From: Chamaesiphon minutus PCC 6605
GTDB taxonomy: Bacteria > Cyanobacteriota > Cyanobacteriia > Cyanobacteriales > Chamaesiphonaceae
Length of the DNA: 64,000 nt
Assembly: GCF_000317145.1 (NCBI RefSeq)
Contig: NC_019697.1
Location: 3,506,385-3,570,384 of the forward strand
Direction: 5' to 3'
Below the pieces are notes generated by a model. That model worked only from the letters and a program-made list of their open reading frames with translations, was not told where the DNA came from and did no database searches. Below, piece by piece: positions 55,979 to 64,000 of this stretch; the first letter of the stretch is position 1; every line of letters starts with the position of its first letter. Position numbers and translations under genes: made by a program.

Positions 55979-56200
55979 GAGCGTCAGTTATATATTTTGC
56001 AATGAGGCAAATAATCGAGATCGCGAATCGTGAAAACAGTAGCTTTTCGATCGCGATTTTTATTTGTTATTACATAAATATCAAAGCACAAATAATAAAT
56101 AATTCTATCTGTCTTTCGACCGATCGTCGTCTCTTTCTAAAGTAGGTATGATACCGAATAGATTATGAGTATTGTAGAGGAGACGAATTAGGACAGTATT
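55979..56200. promoter_or_regulatory. Shared divergent promoter region of the CTDH and HCP genes
   Basis: The 222-bp AT-rich gap between the two divergent carotenoid-protein genes must hold both promoters. AGGA lies 7 bp ahead of the HCP start codon. No operator was identified by eye. Confidence 0.5.
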
Positions 56201-56701
56201 GTGACAACAAGTATTTCTAATATTCAGCCGGAAATGACTTCTGCATTTACCGCTTTAGACACAGACCAACAGCTTGCATTATTGTGGTTTATATATAAGG
56301 AAATTGGCAAATCAATTACACCTGCTGCACCCGGAGCTAGTACCGCAGCACCAACGATTGCCGAAGGCTTGTTCAAACAAGTAGCCGAAATGAGCCACGA
56401 AGAGCAATTGCAAATCCAACGGGATTTGGTAGAAGGCAAAAATAGCTTAATTAGTCGGGAATATGGCGCGCTCAGCGATACTACTAAATTACTATTTTGG
56501 TATTTACTCGCCCAAGGTATGGATCGGACTGAAATTATCCCCATGCCAGCCGACTATCAAATGTCAGAGGAAGCGACTCAATGCATGACTAAACTTCAAG
56601 CAATGGAGCATTCAGAGCAAATAACAGTTTTACGCAATTTAGTAGCAAATATGGGTGCCGATCCTGAGACTAGTGCTCACGATGAGGCAACAGGTTTATA
56701 A
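56201..56701 (+). CDS. Helical carotenoid protein (OCP N-terminal-domain homologue)
   Basis: The 166-residue all-helical protein matches the OCP N-terminal domain: DTDQQLALLWFIYKEIGK, PAAPGAS, TKLLFWYLLAQGM and HSEQITVLRNLVANMG. The carotenoid-contact residues Tyr44 and Trp110 of OCP are present as Tyr32 and Trp100, and Arg155 as Arg145. It stops after the N-terminal domain with a short polar tail and has no NTF2 domain. HCPs bind canthaxanthin-type ketocarotenoids and quench singlet oxygen or, in some clades, phycobilisomes. Pairing with a CTDH suggests the HCP4/5-like groups; clade assignment is inference. The start is a GTG at 56201. Confidence 0.93.
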   Translation: MTTSISNIQPEMTSAFTALDTDQQLALLWFIYKEIGKSITPAAPGASTAAPTIAEGLFKQVAEMSHEEQLQIQRDLVEGKNSLISREYGALSDTTKLLFWYLLAQGMDRTEIIPMPADYQMSEEATQCMTKLQAMEHSEQITVLRNLVANMGADPETSAHDEATGL

Positions 56702-56785
56702 AAATTTTAGCGAGTGTATTAATACCTAAATTTTTAGGGTAATACCAAATTTTCATTACAAAACCTTCTTGTACCAGCAAAATTC

Positions 56786-56985
56786 TTTTGCCCTCACCCC
56801 CAACCCCTCTATCTTGTTGAGCTAAACCGTCGGGAAACAAAGGCGTGGGCGCACCGCTTCCAAATTTGGGAGCGGATGCAATCGCGCTGAGGCTTCCGCC
56901 TTCGGCACGTCTCGCTTCGTATGCCTACGGCGTGCGTTGCACCAAGCAGAGGGGAGCCAGAGGCGAAGGCGGGGTGAGGGCAAAA
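56786..56985. mobile_element. 200-bp MITE-like element with 15-bp terminal inverted repeats
   Basis: TTTTGCCCTCACCCC (56786-56800) and GGGGTGAGGGCAAAA (56971-56985) are exact complements. The inside is unusually GC-rich, with ACGTCTCGCTTCGTATGCC-type hairpin sequence. It has no coding capacity. It fills the gap between the HCP gene and the ABC importer gene. Confidence 0.78.
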
Positions 56986-57032
56986 CTTACTACGTATTTA
57001 ACCGAGTATTTAACCGATCGATTTAAAATAAT

Positions 57033-58562
57033 CTAAGTCAAATTTTTAGACTTGAGCCACTCTCGCACGACTCGATCGACAGGACGAGATTTATTATCCA
57101 CTTGATAATTCATCTGCTGGATATCTTGAGTCGAAATCTTTCCGGCTAATTTATCGATAACTGGCTGTATCTGGGGGTACTTTTTCAGCGTCGCTCGATT
57201 AAAAATTGGTACGGCTTGATAGGGCGGAAAATACTTTTTATCATCTTCTAAAATCGTTAAATTTAGCACTGGGATTAATCCATCGGTGGAGTTTGCCGCA
57301 ATTAGATCGACGCTCTTTTTCTCGATCGCGGGATACATTAGGCTAAATTCCATCTGTTGAATTTTGGCGAATTTTAAACCGTAAGTCTTGGCTAAAGCTG
57401 GATAACCATCTTGACGTTCTAGAAATTCATAGCCAAATCCACCGCGCATCTGGGGCGTATATTTAGCAGCTTCCGAAAGCGTCTTAATTTGCAACCGTTG
57501 GGCATCTTCATTGCGGATGATGAAGGCAAAAGTATTCTCAAATCCCAGCGGTGACATGACTTCGAGTTGAAACTGGCGATCGTAGGCTTGTTTGACGGTA
57601 TCGAGTACTACCTGCGGATCTTTAATTGGGGCTTGTTTTAAGATTTGGATGAGCGAGGTACCTGTATATTCGACGTAGCCTGCAATTTTTCCGGCTTTGA
57701 CTGCTTCGTGACAGATAAAAGCACCGCCTAAATTTAATTGTCGATCGACATTAATATTTGTATGCATTTCAATCTGTTGGGCGAGTAATTCGCCAAGAAT
57801 CACCTGCTCGGTAAAATTTTTAGAGCCAATCGCAATTGTCGGCGGTGCCTGGAAATAATTAATTCCAACTAATCCAGCAATTAGTAATGCCAGTATGCCA
57901 CCCCCGATCGCATATTTTCGATCGAGTTTACCTCGGCGTAGTGGTTGTTCCCTAAGTCGCCGCTCTATCCATCCTAGAGCCAAATCTGCGCCCAAAGCGA
58001 TCGCTGCTGCGGGTACTGCACCCATCAAAATCAGGCGATTGTCGAGTGTTGCCAATCCCCGAAAAATAAATACCCCCAAACCACCGCCACCAATCGCCGC
58101 CGCGATCGTGGCGACGCCGACGGAGATCGCCGTTGCTACTCTAATCCCCGCCAAAATTGCTCCTGAAGCGAGCGGAATCTCTACCTGAGTTAGCAATTGC
58201 CAATCGGTCATTCCCATCCCCCTTCCCGCTTCTCTAATCGCTCGATCGACACTATTTATGCCGACATAAGTATTGCGAATTAATGGAAGTAGTGCGTACA
58301 GAGTTAGCGCGACGATCGCCGGATTCTTACCAATCCCGCCCAGAAATGGTACAGAAATTAGAAAGCCAAAAATTGCCAAACTCGGAATAGTTTGGAGCGC
58401 ATTAGCGACGCCAAGAATAGGTTGAGCAAACTTAGGATAGCGAGTAATCGCAATCCCCAAGGGAATCCCGATCGCGATCGCTACTATCATCGCGATCGTC
58501 ACTAAAATTAAGTGTTCGCCGCTGCGTAAAATTATCTCTGCAACATCTTCATTTGAAAACAA
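57033..58562 (-). CDS. ABC importer permease-substrate-binding fusion (OpuB/OpuC or EgtU type)
   Basis: The 509-residue protein joins a permease domain of about five or six helices (residues about 18-205) to a type II periplasmic binding domain (about 245-509). The permease has the EAA-like loop REAGRGMGMTDWQLLTQVEIPLA. The binding domain has the opening TIAIGSKNFTEQVILGELLAQ, VEYTGTSLIQILK and DLIAANSTDGLI. Such fusions import osmoprotectant quaternary amines; some import ergothioneine (EgtU). The ligand cannot be decided here. The ATPase gene lies upstream on the same strand across a 26-bp palindrome. Confidence 0.9.
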   Translation of the reverse strand: MFSNEDVAEIILRSGEHLILVTIAMIVAIAIGIPLGIAITRYPKFAQPILGVANALQTIPSLAIFGFLISVPFLGGIGKNPAIVALTLYALLPLIRNTYVGINSVDRAIREAGRGMGMTDWQLLTQVEIPLASGAILAGIRVATAISVGVATIAAAIGGGGLGVFIFRGLATLDNRLILMGAVPAAAIALGADLALGWIERRLREQPLRRGKLDRKYAIGGGILALLIAGLVGINYFQAPPTIAIGSKNFTEQVILGELLAQQIEMHTNINVDRQLNLGGAFICHEAVKAGKIAGYVEYTGTSLIQILKQAPIKDPQVVLDTVKQAYDRQFQLEVMSPLGFENTFAFIIRNEDAQRLQIKTLSEAAKYTPQMRGGFGYEFLERQDGYPALAKTYGLKFAKIQQMEFSLMYPAIEKKSVDLIAANSTDGLIPVLNLTILEDDKKYFPPYQAVPIFNRATLKKYPQIQPVIDKLAGKISTQDIQQMNYQVDNKSRPVDRVVREWLKSKNLT

Positions 58563-58621
58563 AGCAATCTCCTACAACTAATATCAACAGTTCAGAAAGA
58601 TTAGTACTAGCGTAGATCTTC

Positions 58622-58682
58622 GGGTACCCACAAGGGGCACCCCTACACAATTAATCTGTAGGGGTGCCCCTTGTGGGTACCC
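58622..58682. repeat. Perfect 26-bp inverted repeat between the importer genes
   Basis: The arms GGGTACCCACAAGGGGCACC... and ...GGTGCCCCTTGTGGGTACCC are exact complements over 26 bp with a 9-nt AT-rich loop. The repeat lies between the ATPase and the permease fusion and could weaken read-through between them. Confidence 0.88.
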
Positions 58683-58733
58683 TGAGATTGTGGCAGTAAC
58701 TAAATCTGTGTATCGGTTCAAAATTTAAGATAA

Positions 58734-59522
58734 CTAAATTTTATTCCCCTGTTCCCAGGCATTCAAACAAGCAATAAAAGCTCGTGCTTCTGGATGTTGA
58801 GATTGTAACAATTCGTCCTTCGTTCCTAATACCACCAGATTACCTTCATACATCAAACCGATTCGCGTTCCCAACAAAAAAGCCTCTTGAATATCGTGAG
58901 TGACAAAGACAACCGTCTTACCTAATTGTCGTTGTAAATATTGAAACTGTCGTTGAAGTTCCAACCGCGTAATCGGATCGAGCGCGCCAAAAGGTTCGTC
59001 CATCAATAAAATCGGCGGATCGGCAGCTAAAGCTCTCGCCACACCCACCCGCTGACGTTGCCCCCCTGAAAGCTGATGGGGATAGCGTCGTGCGAATACT
59101 TCTGGTTCCAATCCCACCAAGTTTAATAGCTCATAAACTCGTGCCTCAATGCGCGGTGTTTGCCACTGCTCTAATGAAGGTACCAATCCAATGTTTTCAC
59201 TGACATTAAAGTGCGGAAACAAACCAATATCCTGAATCGCATAACCGATTCTGCGTCTGAGTTTAATCGTATCCCAATCGGCAGTCGATCGATCGTTGAC
59301 TAATACTACGCCAGTAGTCGGAATCGCGAGGTGATTGATTAACCTGAGCATCGTAGTTTTGCCGCTACCACTGCGCCCCAACAACACGATCGTTTCCCCT
59401 TTATAAATGCTCAGATTCAAGCCAGCTAAAATCTTGCGCCGATGCTCCCGTGCAGAGGCTTCTCCGACGATATCAAAACCGACATCCCGAAATTCAACAG
59501 CAATTTCTGACGATTGGGGCAT
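58734..59522 (-). CDS. ABC importer ATP-binding protein (OpuBA/OpuCA/EgtV type)
   Basis: The 262-residue ATPase has Walker A GRSGSGKTT, Q-loop YAIQDIGLFPHF, signature LSGGQRQRVGVARAL, Walker B ILLMDEPFGALD and the switch His in VTHDIQEA. The wording matches the osmoprotectant/betaine importer branch, but the C-terminal CBS domains of OpuCA are absent. It would power the permease fusion at 57033. The start is an ATG at 59522, divergent from the DnaJ gene. Confidence 0.93.
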   Translation of the reverse strand: MPQSSEIAVEFRDVGFDIVGEASAREHRRKILAGLNLSIYKGETIVLLGRSGSGKTTMLRLINHLAIPTTGVVLVNDRSTADWDTIKLRRRIGYAIQDIGLFPHFNVSENIGLVPSLEQWQTPRIEARVYELLNLVGLEPEVFARRYPHQLSGGQRQRVGVARALAADPPILLMDEPFGALDPITRLELQRQFQYLQRQLGKTVVFVTHDIQEAFLLGTRIGLMYEGNLVVLGTKDELLQSQHPEARAFIACLNAWEQGNKI

Positions 59523-59622
59523 AGAATAGTAAATCTCGGCAAGTCACTTAATTCGATCGTAGCGTAGATTTTACGCTGGGGATCGATCGACAGTACCCGA
59601 TCGATAGATCCGCTCCAGGTGC

Positions 59623-60015
59623 ATGAATCCCTATCAAATTCTCGGCATATCGCCCCACGCATCTCTAGCTCAAATCAAATCAGCCTACCGCCAAGCTGCT
59701 GCAATCAATCATCCAGATCGCGGTGGTACTCACGCCGCCATGGTGGCGATTAATGATGCCTACGATCGACTAACCCATCATCTGGCACCTAATAATCCCC
59801 ACTTTAATCAATCCGCTCCACCCCCAACATCACTCAGCGACTGGTTTGTTGTCTATCAGGGCTTGCTATCGATCGTGGAACGTCGCGGCTACAAACACGG
59901 CTGGATTACATACCGACTCATCGAACTCCAACCCCCACTAGAAATCTGGGAACTACACGGGCAAGTCATGGGTTATCGGGCTGGATTTGCCCGATACCAC
60001 TGGGAAAAACAGTAG
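59623..60015 (+). CDS. J-domain protein, small
   Basis: The 130-residue protein has an N-terminal J domain of about 55 residues (NPYQILGISPHASLAQIKSAYRQAA, with HPD at INHPDRGG), so it can stimulate a DnaK partner. It lacks the Gly/Phe-rich and zinc regions of DnaJ. The C-terminal 65 residues (SDWFVVYQGLLSIVERRGYKHGW and onward) form an unrecognised domain. The start is an ATG at 59623. Confidence 0.9.
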   Translation: MNPYQILGISPHASLAQIKSAYRQAAAINHPDRGGTHAAMVAINDAYDRLTHHLAPNNPHFNQSAPPPTSLSDWFVVYQGLLSIVERRGYKHGWITYRLIELQPPLEIWELHGQVMGYRAGFARYHWEKQ

Positions 60016-60174
60016 TGAAAATCGATCGATTACTTACGATAAAGCAGATTAACTCATCTTCAAACAAATCGAGAGTCGATCGTCTCTATTGGAGCCTCTC
60101 CATCAGAGAATTACATTTTTTGCCTAGCGTGTTGATATGATGATAATCAGGTCAATTAAGGGAGAGATTGCCCC

Positions 60175-60777
60175 ATGTCAATCGCCACGACAAAACGCAT
60201 CACGATTGAGGAGTACCTCACTTATGAAGATGGTACGGATAATCGCTATGAGCTGGTGGATGGGGAGTTGGTTGAGATGTCATTAGGAACGGGAGAACAT
60301 GGCGATATTAGTGAATTTCTCAACGATCGATTCAAGGCTGAAATCAAACGGGTAGGGCTGAATTGGGTTTCTAAAGACATGAAGATTGGGATTCAGTCGC
60401 CAAGGGGCACGCGGTGGGAAACCGCACGAGTGCCAGATGTCGTGGTGCTAACTTTAGAACAGTGGAATGGCTTGAGAAAACGGGAATCTTTAATTCCACT
60501 AAATGAACCCCCGCCATTATTGGTGGTAGAGGTGGTGAGTCCTTCGACGGCAACAGTGGACTATCGAGCCAAGCATAGCGAATATGCGGTCTTAGATATT
60601 CCAGAATATTGGATTGTCGATCCGATCGATCTTAAAGTAACTATTTGTGTCCTAAAGGATGGAGCTTATAGTGATACTGTGTTTGTTGGCGATCTTGCGA
60701 TTATTTCTCCAACGTTTCCAGAGTTAGGTTTGACTGCGATCGAAGTGATGAGTGCTGGCAGTGGAGTCAGCGGTTGA
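60175..60777 (+). CDS. Uma2-family (DUF820) PD-(D/E)xK nuclease-like protein
   Basis: The 200-residue protein has the complete Uma2 layout: ITIEEYLTYEDGTDNRYELVDGELVEM, VPDVVVLTLEQW, LLVVEVVSPSTATVDYRAKHSEY and DIPEYWIVDP. It appears intact, unlike the copy at 44503. GGGAGA lies upstream of the ATG. A palindromic repeat follows 16 bp after the stop. Confidence 0.9.
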   Translation: MSIATTKRITIEEYLTYEDGTDNRYELVDGELVEMSLGTGEHGDISEFLNDRFKAEIKRVGLNWVSKDMKIGIQSPRGTRWETARVPDVVVLTLEQWNGLRKRESLIPLNEPPPLLVVEVVSPSTATVDYRAKHSEYAVLDIPEYWIVDPIDLKVTICVLKDGAYSDTVFVGDLAIISPTFPELGLTAIEVMSAGSGVSG

Positions 60778-60793
60778 AACCGCCGCTAGTGAT

Positions 60794-60848
60794 GCGAAAC
60801 CCGCCTTCGCGGGTTAAGAAAATCTTAGTCCGCGAAGGCGGACTTTGC
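60794..60848. repeat. Palindromic intergenic repeat (GCAAAGTCCGCC family), variant copy
   Basis: The left arm GCGAAACCCGCCTTCGCGGG and the right arm TCCGCGAAGGCGGACTTTGC pair with several mismatches. The right arm keeps the family sequence while the left arm has diverged. It is preceded by GCGGTTGAAACCGCCGCT, the same accessory hairpin as in copy 1. Confidence 0.8.
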
Positions 60849-60915
60849 AACATGAGCGACGATTTCAATCGTGCGGTATTCGATCGCGGTCGTGCTGTGA
60901 GAAGCAATCCTGTAA

Positions 60916-63582
60916 TTACGCGATCGATTCGTTAATGGGGAATCTATCGATTAATTGAATCGCTCGTCTGGCATTTGCTTGTAAAGCATCGCTAGCATGA
61001 GGTACATAGGGAATCTGCGACAATAAATCCACTGTGCGACGCAACATCCGCACGATATCGCCCTCATCGAGATTGGTATTGCTACACAATTCCGTCCAGG
61101 ATACTTCCAACGCCCAGTTTTCGACGATGCCGACTAGCTCGTACTCCATCCAGACGGGGAGAGCTACCTGATAGCGACGTTGGATTTGGAATAGTTGGCG
61201 GCGAGAGCCGCGTAGGGCACTGAGGGTCATTACTACTTCATCAGCCGGATCGTAATTCGTCCAACTGTCGGAGCGGGGGGTTTCCGATACGAGGGCGCAG
61301 ATGACTGCGGCTAAATGGTGCGGATCTAAAGTATCTAGATAACCAGACATCAGCGCGAGGGCAATCCATAGCTCGTTATCCCCACGAATGGCGGCGGCGG
61401 CTTCGCCAATCCGGGTGGGGAGGACGCCCTGCAAACCATTGACTTGACGCAATACTTCAATCAGATTGAGAAATTCTTGCCAATGTCGATCGAGTTGGGT
61501 TTGCAGTGTATCTTGGAGATCTTTAATCTCCTGTTCTAATGTGGCTTGGCGGCGGTAGCGTTTGAGCAATGTGGCGGGATTGCCCCATTCCCAGACGGGA
61601 TGATTTTCGAGCTTGGTTTTGAGTTCGGCGACGGTTTTGACTTGGGCTGTTAATTCGGCGGTGGCTGGCGGTTCGAGATTGGGGATGCTTTGGGCAATTT
61701 CGGCAGTTAGGGTCATTCCCTTGCGGACTTGTCCGGGTTTGAGGGGCATATCCGCAGGTGGGAGCAGGGATACTACCTGCGGTACCCGCTGTTTGCCGCC
61801 ATATTCCGACCAATGTTTGTGGACGGCGACGACATCCTGATGATTGACGACGTACCAGCGGTTATCTTGTCCCAGACAGACTAGAGCGGGTTTGTAACCA
61901 GATCCGGCAATTTTGGTGACGAGGACGGCGGGTAATGGCGTAGCGACGGGGACGTGTTTGCCTTTGAGGCTGAGGATCGTGCCTGGGAAGGCTGCGGGTA
62001 ATTGTTTGCTGACTTGTCCGGCTTGGACTTGTTCGGTATAGAGTTGGAGATTTTTGAGCTGATTTTGGTCTAATTTAAGTTGAGAATGGGCGGTTTCATA
62101 GTCAGCTAAAACATTAGGATCGATCTTATTCAAACTTTCCTGGAGAGTGCTCAATTCCTTTTTGATATCGCCGATGCTCTGCTGTTGGGGCAACAGATGG
62201 AGCGTCTTGGTAAAATGTCCGAAACTGCGTTCGACTAGTTCTCTAGCTTCCTCTAAGGTATGAGTTTGGAGTAGATTTAAGACCATCCCATAAGTGGGCG
62301 TAAATTGACTCACTAAGGGATCGGGTGCAGATGTGGCAAAGTCGCTTGCTTCCTTGGCACCTTCAAATCTCGTCTGAGTGGCCACTACATAGCCCACCAC
62401 GTCCTTACCGCGTCGTCCGGCACGTCCGGCCATCTGGAGAAATTCGGATGCCGTCAGCAGGCGATGTCCTTGGTCTGTGCGCTTGGAGAGGCTGGAAATT
62501 ACTGTCGTCCGGGCGGGCATATTAATCCCGGCGGCGAGGGTTTCTGTCGCAAATACGACTTTGATCAAACCCATGCCAAATAGTTCTTCTACCAATGATT
62601 TCCACGCGGGGAGAATGCCTGCATGGTGAGCGGCAACACCTTTATACAGTGGTTCTACTTGTCCCGCCCGTGCTGCTTCGGGATTTTTATCGAGAAAGTC
62701 ATCGATGCGGATCTTGAGTAAAGCTGATTCAGCCGGAGTCACTAATTGCATCGTCGCCATCTCGGCGACAGCTTTATCGCACCCGCGCCGACTGAAGATA
62801 AAGTAGATGGCGGGTAACATTTCCCGCTCGGCGAGCTTGCTGACGACAAAGCCGATGCTGGGGACATCTTCAGCTTTGCGGCTACCAGTCGGACGATGGG
62901 TTTTGAGTTTGGGGTTGAGTTTGGCAGTATTAGGATCGAGTAATGGCAAAATTCCTTTGGGATTTACAAAGTGAAATTCCAAGGGGACGGGGCGAAAGTC
63001 CGAATAGATCAGTTCGGTGCTACCATGAACGGCACCGATCCATTCGGTCAATTGTTTGCTATTGGCAACGGTGGCAGAGAGCGCGACGAGCTGAATGTGC
63101 GGCGGACAGTAAATAATCGATTCTTCCCAGACGGTACCGCGCTGTTTGTCATTCATATAATGGCACTCGTCAAGCACCACGGCTTCGACACCTACCATCG
63201 AAGTCCCGACTTCGCCGATGCGGGTACCATATAGCATATTCCGAAAGATTTCGGTGGTCATCACCACGATCGGCGCATCCCGATCGATCGAAATATCCCC
63301 AGTCAGCAAGCCGACATTACCTTCACCAAATTCCGCCCTGAAATCTCGATACTTTTGATTGGAGAGAGCTTTGAGCGGGGTGGTATAAAAGACTCTGCGT
63401 CCCTGTCGCAGGGCGCGATGAATGGCATATTCACCAATTAACGTTTTGCCCGAACCAGTTGGAGCGCAGACTACCACCGATTTTCCGGCATTGAGTGCAT
63501 CTACCGCCTGAAGTTGAAACCGATCGAGTGGAAATGGAAATATATCTTTTAATTGCTCGGTAGTAATAGCAGAGGTGGTCAT
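60916..63582 (-). CDS. Ski2/Mtr4-like DEAD/DExH RNA helicase with DSHCT domain
   Basis: The 888-residue helicase has Walker A APTGSGKT, motif Ia TTPLKALSNQKY, DExH-type DECHYMND, motif III SATVAN, and motif VI QMAGRAGRRG. A C-terminal region (about 740-885; LWIALALMSGYLDTLDPHHLAAVICALV) fits the DSHCT domain. Its plant relative ISE2 acts on chloroplast RNA. It likely unwinds RNA in processing or decay. The frame begins at a GTG at 63597; the ATG five codons later (63582) is preferred. Confidence 0.92.
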   Translation of the reverse strand: MTTSAITTEQLKDIFPFPLDRFQLQAVDALNAGKSVVVCAPTGSGKTLIGEYAIHRALRQGRRVFYTTPLKALSNQKYRDFRAEFGEGNVGLLTGDISIDRDAPIVVMTTEIFRNMLYGTRIGEVGTSMVGVEAVVLDECHYMNDKQRGTVWEESIIYCPPHIQLVALSATVANSKQLTEWIGAVHGSTELIYSDFRPVPLEFHFVNPKGILPLLDPNTAKLNPKLKTHRPTGSRKAEDVPSIGFVVSKLAEREMLPAIYFIFSRRGCDKAVAEMATMQLVTPAESALLKIRIDDFLDKNPEAARAGQVEPLYKGVAAHHAGILPAWKSLVEELFGMGLIKVVFATETLAAGINMPARTTVISSLSKRTDQGHRLLTASEFLQMAGRAGRRGKDVVGYVVATQTRFEGAKEASDFATSAPDPLVSQFTPTYGMVLNLLQTHTLEEARELVERSFGHFTKTLHLLPQQQSIGDIKKELSTLQESLNKIDPNVLADYETAHSQLKLDQNQLKNLQLYTEQVQAGQVSKQLPAAFPGTILSLKGKHVPVATPLPAVLVTKIAGSGYKPALVCLGQDNRWYVVNHQDVVAVHKHWSEYGGKQRVPQVVSLLPPADMPLKPGQVRKGMTLTAEIAQSIPNLEPPATAELTAQVKTVAELKTKLENHPVWEWGNPATLLKRYRRQATLEQEIKDLQDTLQTQLDRHWQEFLNLIEVLRQVNGLQGVLPTRIGEAAAAIRGDNELWIALALMSGYLDTLDPHHLAAVICALVSETPRSDSWTNYDPADEVVMTLSALRGSRRQLFQIQRRYQVALPVWMEYELVGIVENWALEVSWTELCSNTNLDEGDIVRMLRRTVDLLSQIPYVPHASDALQANARRAIQLIDRFPINESIA

Positions 63583-63763
63583 AGCGTTTAACTTCACAGA
63601 CGGTGGCGCGAGGTTAGATTGTGGCGGTAGCTAAGTCTCGATACTATACAGTATATTCGGAAATTACGGTCGGGCGCGATCGTCTTAAAGCTGACACGTT
63701 GTTTGGTGACGATCGAGCGACTACTGGTATCAATGCAACGACTAATAAATGGATCTAGCCCAA

Positions 63764-64000
63764 TCAACGTTTGAGTTGTTTATAGACCTCATCATCGTTG
63801 CGCTTGCCAACCAAAGTTACTTCAACTAAATCCACATCTGGCTCGAAACGATATACAATTCGATATTATCCAGAATCGACGCGATAGTATCCCGGATAAC
63901 CAGTTAATTATTTGTAGTCTGCTGGGAAAGGATCGATACTCAACGACATCACTTTGTTCGCAATTTGGGCAACTATTTTAGGTTGTAATCCCTTGAGAAA
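63764..64000 (-). pseudogene. RelE/ParE-type toxin pseudogene with two in-frame stops, 5' end outside the window
   Basis: Read on the minus strand, one frame gives LKGLQPKIVAQIANKVMSLS, then DPFPADYK-stop-LTGYPGYYRVDSG-stop-YRIVYRFEPD, then VDLVEVTLVGKRNDDEVYKQ and LKR. This is a RelE-like mRNA interferase. The stops are at 63908-63910 (expected Gln: CAA to TAA) and 63866-63868 (expected Glu: GAA to TAA). Everything else is well preserved, so inactivation is recent. The antitoxin would lie to the right, outside the window. Confidence 0.82.

Noticed and set aside
55562-56701. A frameshifted full-length OCP gene
   Set aside because: The two parts are on opposite strands and each has its own start, so this is a true two-gene pair and not a broken OCP.
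56845-57036. Plus-strand open frame of 63 residues
   Set aside because: It is made by the GC-rich core of the element at 56786-56985.

Overview
The window reads as a cyanobacterial chromosome segment. The evidence is the very frequent HIP1-like octamer GCGATCGC and its TCGATCGA relatives, a ZipN/Ftn2-type division protein, a helical carotenoid protein paired with an orange-carotenoid-protein C-terminal homologue, an aspartate kinase with a four-ACT-domain layout, many Uma2 and pentapeptide-repeat genes, and heptamer repeat arrays (STRR) between genes. The genus cannot be fixed from the sequence alone. A Chamaesiphon-like unicellular cyanobacterium would fit, but that is inference.

Layout. 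1-3060: 3' part of an outer-membrane beta-barrel gene split by an IS4-family element, a secreted protein, and a short MutY-like glycosylase. 3.1-7.7 kb: VOC protein, ankyrin protein, two methyltransferases, a TSUP exporter and an Imm1-like protein. 7.7-12 kb: leuC and leuD, held apart by a pentapeptide-repeat gene, a Uma2 gene and a Rid-family gene. 12-17 kb: A-type Fe-S carrier, mannose-type cupin, AEC transporter and zipN. 17.4-24.7 kb: pdhA, a lipoprotein, a kinase-like membrane protein lacking key catalytic residues, bioD, trmD and a ZntB/CorA transporter. 24.8-34 kb: small porin-like protein, glycogen phosphorylase, peroxiredoxin, tmk, SLH-domain protein and an MFS transporter. 34-44.3 kb: HGSNAT-like and PIG-V-like membrane enzymes, a second pentapeptide protein, a TMEM175-type channel, an FHA-flavoprotein fusion, a frameshifted small membrane ORF, a tandem universal stress protein and a HAD hydrolase. 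44.5-49.4 kb is an accessory, decaying region: a Uma2 gene split by a second IS4-family element, an unrecognised duplicated-domain protein, and a ribbon-helix-helix antitoxin gene cut near its 3' end by an IS630 element. 49.5-64 kb: pyrG, lysC, rimI, pirin, the HCP/CTDH carotenoid pair, an OpuB/EgtU-like ABC importer, a DnaJ protein, a Uma2 gene, a Ski2-like helicase, and a RelE-type toxin pseudogene at the right edge.

Most genes are single units rather than long operons. Clear functional links are leuC with leuD (isopropylmalate isomerase), the ABC ATPase with its permease-binding-protein fusion, and the divergent CTDH and HCP genes. All three insertion sequences have intact target duplications, and conceptual removal restores the host reading frame exactly in each case. 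Intergenic space is rich in palindromes, MITE-like elements and 7-8 bp tandem repeats, often directly upstream of start codons. No tRNA, rRNA or CRISPR array was recognised by eye.
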